Source: Spodoptera frugiperda (Eukaryota > Arthropoda > Insecta > Lepidoptera > Noctuidae). From it: a stretch of DNA of 64,000 bases. The number at the start of each line of letters is the position of its first letter. Within the stretch, counting starts at the first letter, position 1. Below the pieces are notes generated by a model. That model was not told the DNA's origin. It searched no databases and was given only the letters and a program-made list of their open reading frames with translations. Below, piece after piece: positions 57,201 to 64,000 of this stretch. Made by a program: the position numbers and the translations under genes. The DNA is taken from contig NC_064240.1 in assembly GCF_023101765.2 (NCBI RefSeq), positions 1,302,001 to 1,366,000 on the forward strand, given 5' to 3'.

Positions 57201-58060
57201 TCCCATTCCGTTTTGAGATCCCTGGCTCGACACCACCACTACCACTAGCGTGTACTCGAGCCAGTGACATACAGACATACAGACAGCCATTATACTCATT
57301 TATCTGCTCAGTGACATTGAAATATAAATGTTCTGGTAAACAAGGTTGCCTCAGTCACGCACCATTGTGCTGGTAAAGGTTGAAAAATCTATTGTTTTAT
57401 GTACTTTATAAAGAATTAAGGTTATGTTGGGGAAATAAGATAATAGAATAGCTTGTTGCTGCTGATTGGCTTGGTCTAGTAACATCATTAACACTGCGAT
57501 TGATGATCATGATATTGTTCATTAATTCTTCATGGGAGAAGAGGCCAACAGCGAGCATTTATGTACTGATAATGATTATAATATCGGATTTAAGATGCAT
57601 AGAACAGAGAAGTATGACAAAAAAGGGAAAGATGAGAGACCTTCGTCTAAATGATAATATTAAAGACGATGGTGATGTGGCTAGCAGAAAAAATCATGAG
57701 ATTTAAATTAGAAAGCAAGTCTGTGTTTCAATTGAAGTATCATACCAAAATATAACAAACTTGAGCTAACAAAATTATAACAATGACCATTTCTCCAACT
57801 TAAATAATCACGTAGGCAGAGAATAGAAAACTGAGAACTCAACAGTACGAACATAATAGTTAATTAATATCACAAAACAGAGAACTTCGCTTTAGAAATT
57901 ACAAACACTTTGGAATTATAAAATAATATTATCATTCAACATTCCAGAAGTACCACAGTCCCTCGATCTTTGTTAGTTAACTCCCACGGAACTAATGTTT
58001 ATATAGAAACCTATTGTACTTCAGAATACGTACATACTACGTAGTACATGGACAGAGTTA
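57201..58060. other. Unassigned DNA
   Basis: No supported gene; the 68-codon frame at 57500 has chance length. Confidence 0.3.
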
Positions 58061-58068
58061 ATACAATA

Positions 58069-58121
58069 TTATTAATGCGAAAGTAAGCCCGTTTCACTGT
58101 TTGTCTTATACGTTTTCCTAA
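58069..58121 (+). repeat. Family D fragment abutting a MITE
   Basis: 'attaatgcgaaagtaagccc' and 'gtttgtcttatacgttttcc' are the start of a family D-type block, cut off where MITE family F begins. Confidence 0.5.
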
Positions 58122-58126
58122 CCTAA

Positions 58127-58285
58127 GGGTGATTTTCCAGAGATGTGCTATGTAGCTATGCTACGAAGATGTAATAGCTAGGCTGTGAAACTATATGATA
58201 CTAAGCTATGTAGCTGTGTGAGGAAGATGTGCAGCTCGAGTATGCGACGTATCGATAGTAGGGAAGCCATCCATACAATCCGCCA
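58127..58285 (-). mobile_element. Half copy of MITE family F
   Basis: Begins 'gattttccagagatgtgcta' and contains 'gctgtgaaactatatgatac' and 'gcgacgtatcgatagtaggg'. It is the reverse complement of the right half of the family (compare 26190-26306). Confidence 0.65.
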
Positions 58286-58383
58286 TGTCACCTTGATAAA
58301 GGACGTTCAAAATAATGAAAGCAGATTTTTATATTTATGGCATTAACATTTTTATCGGTCGACGTTAGGCCTCTATCTCGACT

Positions 58384-58440
58384 GGTGATGGAGCACGTCT
58401 GCACATAAGCAACCTCTTCACTCGGGCCTTGACATGCCAC
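58384..58440 (+). repeat. Dispersed repeat fragment (family C2)
   Basis: 'ggtgatggagcacgtctgca' then 'cataagcaacctcttcactc', as at 48345-48380. The 136-codon minus frame that covers it (58698-58288) is not taken as a gene. Confidence 0.6.
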
Positions 58441-60590
58441 TATTAATGCTACCTGTAAAAGTTTTCTAAACCGACAGTTATTCAAAACAGTACCGCACAA
58501 AACCAGCCCAGTTAGCAGTTTTAATACTGTTACTGTATTTATTTCTGCATGACTTACTCTCCACAAACGTGTAAACAATTTAGAAATCCTAATTCCACAA
58601 ATGAAATCATAATCCACAATACACAACCCTTTACGATAAATTCTGATTGTGGTCAGTCCACCCACGACTCCCTCAAGTTGTATACTATTTGAGTTCATTG
58701 TTTCCGCTTGACTTCTGTCCCGACCTTTGCCGTCGTAGCCAGGGTCTGTCAGGTAGAACTTGAACCTTAGCCTTTACACAAGAGTAGGAATTAAAATTAT
58801 TAATGTCCCTTTTGAACGTAATTTTCAAGTCAATGTTTAAACAGGCTATGGCTCTCATACATTTGAAGTTTTGGGAGTTGTTGAATTAATTTTGGAAATT
58901 TTAGTGGGATGTTGGTGTAATGTTAAAATTTGATGACGTTGTAGATTAGATAAATGTTACATGCTAGGCTTCATAAGAATGAGAAGGTACTCGTATGTAT
59001 ACGGCCTGAATGATAAATACCAGAGTCTAAGATATTTGAAGATAGTCTAAGATTAGACTAAGTCAAAAAAGATAAATAGTAAAAAGGGATAAGAGCAAGA
59101 ATAATCAATGACAAAACCTGATGATTATAACAATAGAACTAGTCCAGGCATCTTTCAAAAACGACTGTAAGATAAAATAAATACATTCTAATCTTAATAC
59201 TTTTGATACAGTAGGCGGCCCCAAGCGTGCTCTAAAGTCTAAAGAATACTCAAATAATGAGCACAGCGTGCGTCCACTCAAAGAAAAAATAATACAACGA
59301 ATTAGTAGTAAATTCTACTTGAATAGACAGATGGCCTCTCTATTCATGTCGCTGTTCCTTAGCAAACACAAGGTAATGCGCGATTTATAACTATGAGCAC
59401 AATAGACGATACAAATGACGTTTTGCATTTGAAAAATGTGAGGCCACTCGATTCTATATCTTAATTGTGTAACTTTAAGGACGCGTGTGTGTTTTTGAAT
59501 TGTGTCCATAAGTTGGTCTTGATACAGTTTTCGGACGTCTCAACAGATTTTTTATGTAAATCCGTCGGAAATGGGTCTGATATATTTGACGTGGTGGAAC
59601 GTCTTCTTTTGATTTCGGAAGGAGAATTATTTTCAATTTGTGTCCGATTCCATGGTTCTGGTTAGTTGAAAGAAATTACTATCAGCTGCTAAACATCTGA
59701 GGTCAAACTTCAAATTTTAGAAAAAAAAGAAACAATGCTTTCAATGCACCTCACCTTTGTGGATACTATGCATTGCAAGTCTATTGCAACATTTCTTAGT
59801 TACATTACAAAGTTATGTAGTACAATTGACAGAAGCTGATTAGATGTAAGTTTATTATGACTTAAATCCAATATATTATTTACTCTACACAAAATGTTCA
59901 CTCGGATCAGAGTCCAAGGCACATTTTCGGTGCCTATCGTTAAGCCAACAGGATCGTCTGATTGATTAAATTCGATTATTCTTAATACAAACCACTATTG
60001 AATCGCACAACAGAATCCACCTAAAACCCATTAACACCACCATTCCAATCCCATTCAAACACTATTGAAGTAGGCACATGCCGTTTCCATGGCAACTGCC
60101 CCATCTAGCCTGGTAATCCGATCCTCTTGCTAAAAGCTTCGTAGTGTCCTCTATAAAAGTATAGAAACTGAATACTAGGGACAAACATTACTATGGAAGT
60201 ATTGGAGTTATCACGTTACTTGATCAGATATTCTTATGGGTTGCGTTCTGTATTATGGCTGTAGTATTATATTGTACATGGTGATTTTATCAGGTGTTGT
60301 GTCAGTTATCTTATGGTGGCCTTTTGTAATCCTTGTTTGATTTGACTTAATAGTGGATTATGTTTGTTTCTTATTAGTTGTTACTGAAATCTTGTCCACT
60401 GAAAAGGCATGTTTGTGTAATTAAGAAAAATAATCACTGGATTTCACAGTTATCTGCAACATTCGCACTAACAAATCTGTATAAAATAGGCAACCTCTTC
60501 AATAGCGACAACAATATCATCAAGCCATCACAACTCATTTCTCACTGGCCAACAAGTCTTAAAATAAGACAAACTTACTAAACATATTCG
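58441..60590. other. Unassigned DNA
   Basis: No supported gene or repeat. Confidence 0.3.
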
Positions 60591-60621
60591 TCTGCCAATC
60601 ACAACAGTTCTCCCATCCAAT

Positions 60622-60715
60622 GATTTACCGACGGAAGGAAGCCGTGCGGATGGCCCGGCTCGGGTCCCTCCCCTTTGCACGGAACACTGGCCCCACGACA
60701 GACAGTGGTGACTGG
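60622..60715. other. Isolated GC-rich tract
   Basis: 'ggaagccgtgcggatggccc' then 'ggctcgggtccctccccttt' and 'ggaacactggccccacgaca' is sharply GC-richer than either flank. It is open on the minus strand (75-codon frame 60755-60528) but carries no recognised motif. Possibly a transposable-element piece or an exon. Confidence 0.3.
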
Positions 60716-63290
60716 AAACTAAAGGCGTAAAGGATATTTGATACTCAACAAACAAATTGCATTTTAGATTAGCTGTTGGGTGAAAGAGTAAACCGTTGGA
60801 GTTGTTTAGTTAAAATGAAAAATATGATGTAAAAGGGCGTTATGATGACGCACTTTTTTTTTTAAATAAGGATTCATCAGGAAGATAGCGCGGTTTCTTC
60901 TTAAACTATATTAAGACTTTTCTAATGAATCAAATTAGGGTTGAATAAAACTTCCATGAAATATTGTATTCCATGTAAAAAATATTCAATTATATGAGTT
61001 TGATACGAATGTATAACTTAACGTTGCCCTAGGCCCCAAAAAAACTATCAAAATTTTGGATTTCTATAACATATTACCGCTGTAAGTGCCAAAAATATTT
61101 CTGCTTGTTTGAGAGAGTATTGAGACCTCAGAAACAGCTTGCTCAATGATACTCAACTATAGAAAAAAGTCCACGTCATTTCCAGTTAACTTTGACTTGC
61201 TGTTTTTAACGTAGGAGTGTCATACACAGTGGGTGAGCCGTGAGTTCAAGGTCACGCAATCAGCGCCTCGTGAGCCGCTCTAATTAACAACAGATTTGGG
61301 TAAGGTCAATTAGTTAATTTTAATGTCTGCTACCTTCAATGGATACTGAGAATTCTGTTGGATTTAGAGCTAACTGGATAATGTGGTTGTTAATGATAGT
61401 CACGGCTGTATGAAAGACAATTGTGGTACCTATAGCTAATGGTTAGCTTTCAAATTTAAAGTCATTAATTAGTAAATATATTCTTAGAAGTCTCTTTATT
61501 TTAAGAAATCCATATCTGGGAACTAAAGTTTAACTTGAATTTTATCTTTACCAAATTTTGATTTCATTGAAATGGATTTTGTCATATACCAAACCTATCT
61601 AATATCGTTGTACAATTGTCACCTAACCCAGAAAAGAGACAAATGAGACGAAATGAATTTAGCAAAATTGAGAGCACCCCTAACCGAACCTTTAGGTAAT
61701 ATACCTTACCTTTCCTTTCCTAACCACTTCCATCGCTAACCCCAATTGGACTAAGTAGAAAATATCATGAAACCTAAAGCAATCATATTTTCAAAGACTC
61801 TTTGAGAGTTTTACTCTTCTCATATGCTGCAGGTGGATATCGAAGGTGGAATTGCATTAACTTTGTGACCTGGGTTAACATAATCTTGTTAAGGTTGGTC
61901 TATCAGTATTGGAGATTTGAAGGCACTTCCAATATTGAATTCCACTTTATTACTTCCACCACGGTTATCAGATTAGTTATTGGAATTTCTAATCTAGGTC
62001 AATGGTTGTAAGGTTGTTTTATGCTTGTTCTGATGTTCCAATTTTATCATTTTGTTTGATTTGTTTTTTGAGTGTATTTTCCTTTGCTTTCTTCTTATTA
62101 ATTGACTTGTGATATCATAGAGCTACAGTGTGTTTACTTAAAACTGTGTCTTTTCGAACTATTATATTTTGTTTCTTACTATTGTAGGTACAAAAATAAT
62201 CCTTAATAGCGAAACCAGAAAAATTACATAAAATAGCACGGGAACGTATTTATTTAAGAGATAAGTACTTTAATGGAAAGTAATAAGGATTAATTTGGAA
62301 ATGTTTATATGAAAATGGAAACAGCAGACAATCTTTACACTTAATTAGTTTTACGGTCACTGGTAATATTATGTACTTTGTATTCCAAATTATAATTTAA
62401 ATTCCTTTTAAAATCTGGTCCTGAAATTAATTCTAATAAGTCACACTTTCTAATCAATATTTTATCTTTCTTTAAACCAAGAAGTGACAAGACAAACAGA
62501 TACCCATTTGTATTTACCGTCTATACCTGATATGTCATAAAAGTTATTTAAAAACATTCAAAACAGTTATTACATTCATAACTACACACTAAAACTCATG
62601 TACCCATCATTCTAGCCCCAATTTAAAAAGAAGACCCATAAATTTTGCCCACAAACCAACCCTATAAGTTTCAAGTGCCAAAAAACGCGATTAAGGTCTC
62701 GTTTCACACCTTGACGGCGTCGTAAAACCCCATGGGATGTCCCATGAATGTTAATTTAACCCTACATAGATGGGTTTATAGGACCCCTGGATAAAAACTG
62801 ATTTATCCGCGTCTCAGAGGTAATAAAACGTAATTTAGTGTTCAACAGACGATAATGATCCTGATTCCATTCGTTGTAAACAAGTCGTAAAATTTTTGAG
62901 TACCTTTTTCTTTATGTAATTCGTTTTATAGTCTGTATTAGGCAATGGTTACTAGTTTTTAAATGCACTATTTCGATCCGTAATGGAGTATCTAATTGTG
63001 TTTAGTGCGGTGTAAACCTCAATTGTAATGTGTTTTATTCTAGTTTGTGTTTAGATGTGAAATTCCTTTGTGTGCTTGCATTATAGTTTGATAGTTCGTA
63101 AGTCATTGTGAAATACATCATAGTGAGATTTTTCTTAAGTCTTTTACTGCCAATAGAAAACTGTTGAAGGTTAATCCTCCGCTTACGTCGGTCACCGGTG
63201 ACCACCACGGCGTTCAATGTGTTAATAGAACTATAAAAGATATATAAGTAATATGTTTAATTTGTTTGTCAATGTATAATTATGAGACTA
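60716..63290. other. Unassigned AT-rich DNA
   Basis: No gene seen. 62690-62820 has text reminiscent of dispersed repeats (aaaaccccatgggatgtccc), with no second copy here. Confidence 0.3.
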
Positions 63291-63296
63291 CTTGTT

Positions 63297-63462
63297 CAAC
63301 TAATCTTACATCTTACTACTAATATAAATGCGAAAGTTTGTGTGTACGTCAAAACGGCTAAAGAGATCGGGATAAAATTTGGAAAAGTGATGGATTATGG
63401 CATAGAAGCTGCTTTTTATCCCAAGGAGACGCGGGCGAAGCCACGGGCAGAAACTAGAAGCT
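63297..63462 (+). repeat. Dispersed repeat (family D) 3' part
   Basis: 'actactaatataaatgcgaa' then 'agtttgtgtgtacgtcaaaa', 'gagatcgggataaaatttgg', 'gctgctttttatcccaagga' and 'gacgcgggcgaagccacggg', ending 'cagaaactag'. This is a hallmark lepidopteran repeat. The 60-codon frame in it is a shadow. Confidence 0.7.
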
Positions 63463-63764
63463 AGAATTTAGTAATTAAATGCCTAAATAATAGATATAAG
63501 CTATAACCCCTAGATTGCTTGGCAGTCGCGACCTACATTGCAACACTGTCATCCACAATAAGTTATTTTAGAAAGACATTATAATATGACACAATGGCAA
63601 TAAAAAGTCTATTTTCTCCTGTCTACTATCATAAGTCTCCCGTGCGTGGCTGGAGATCAATGGTTCACATCGTCCAGCCACATTTGTCACAGTTTGCCCG
63701 TGAAATTAGACGGTTTAGAATATAAGAGGTAGCGAGAGCACGCGCCATTTTTTTTTTCGACGTT
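63463..63764. other. Unassigned DNA
   Basis: No feature supported. Confidence 0.3.
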
Positions 63765-64000
63765 TCTTTTTTGTATCGTTGCGCCTTTTGTCGCCGAAGG
63801 TGTAGGCAAAGTGTACAATTCGGCACTTAATGCATAACACACATTTTTCACAATCTGTGTTAGTAGGACCCATCTAATGGGGGTAAGCTAATTGCCATAT
63901 ATGTATCATGAGAAATTTTTGAAAAACCGAAAAAAAACCCAGCAGTACTTTGCCCGACCCGGGTATCAAGCCCGAGACTCCTTGTCCAACAACCACTCGA
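63765..64000 (-). mobile_element. SINE family B, cut by the window edge
   Basis: Read on the minus strand from the edge: 'tcgagtggttgttggacaag', 'gagtctcgggcttgataccc' (B-box region, decayed), 'gggtcgggcaaagtactgct', then a run of 'ttttttttcggtttttc', and the body to 'cgaaggtgtaggcaa' (plus-strand wording near 63797). The tRNA-like head continues beyond position 64000. It is the longest copy of the family in the window; fragments are at 6688, 20215 and 57101. Confidence 0.7.

Noticed and set aside
58288..58698. 136-codon minus frame as a gene
   Set aside because: It overlaps a dispersed repeat (C2) and has no recognisable domain.

Overview
This window looks like nuclear DNA from a moth or butterfly (Lepidoptera). 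It is AT-rich, has no bacterial-style gene packing, and carries many short dispersed sequences that I recognise as common lepidopteran interspersed repeats. These include tRNA-derived SINEs, 3' ends of LINEs, short terminal-inverted-repeat elements, and the recurrent 'cacctgatggtaagcgatcagcgcc' type of sequence. I cannot place it more finely than Lepidoptera. Most of the window reads as intergenic or intronic. Only one gene is certain: a nuclear tRNA-His(GTG) on the minus strand near 9.6 kb.

Layout. 0-9 kb is repeat-rich: a MITE at 552-806 with a half copy at 1.4 kb, a nested LINE-in-MITE at 4.0-4.3 kb, SINE pieces, and a LINE 3' end at 8.3 kb. 9.3-9.65 kb holds a cluster of CGCCATCT motifs beside the tRNA. 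10-20 kb is mostly unassigned; a pair of coding-looking open stretches lies at 12.65-13.24 kb. 21.1-23.95 kb is a complex repeat region. It has a 99-bp minisatellite with eight full periods and nine copies of a YY1/Pho-like motif, diverged outlying copies of the same unit, and a 165-bp tandem duplication with internal 115/50 structure. 25-33 kb has scattered repeats, a perfect 12-bp hairpin at 27.9 kb and a decayed LINE reverse-transcriptase fragment at 32.7 kb.

The best candidates for protein-coding exons are on the plus strand. One at 38220-38376 has a good start context, 52 open codons and a GTGAGT donor. One at 47392-47486 is CpG-rich, has 31 open codons and a GTAAGT donor. They end in different phases, so they are not simple interchangeable first coding exons of one reading frame. 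From 48.9 to 54.0 kb there are seven exact copies of the DREF-type palindrome TATCGATA, including two close pairs and one copy beside a CpG-rich patch at 50.15 kb. A second GC-rich patch at 56.3 kb carries a perfect CRE (TGACGTCA). The right end (55-64 kb) has a TA-flanked MITE, back-to-back repeat insertions at 58.1-58.4 kb, and a SINE cut by the window edge.

Long open frames are not evidence of genes here. The 303- and 258-codon frames are products of the 99-bp (33-codon) tandem repeat. The remaining frames of up to about 150 codons are near what chance gives in 64 kb of roughly 36% GC DNA, by my own rough estimate. No CRISPR array, operon or prokaryotic system is present.
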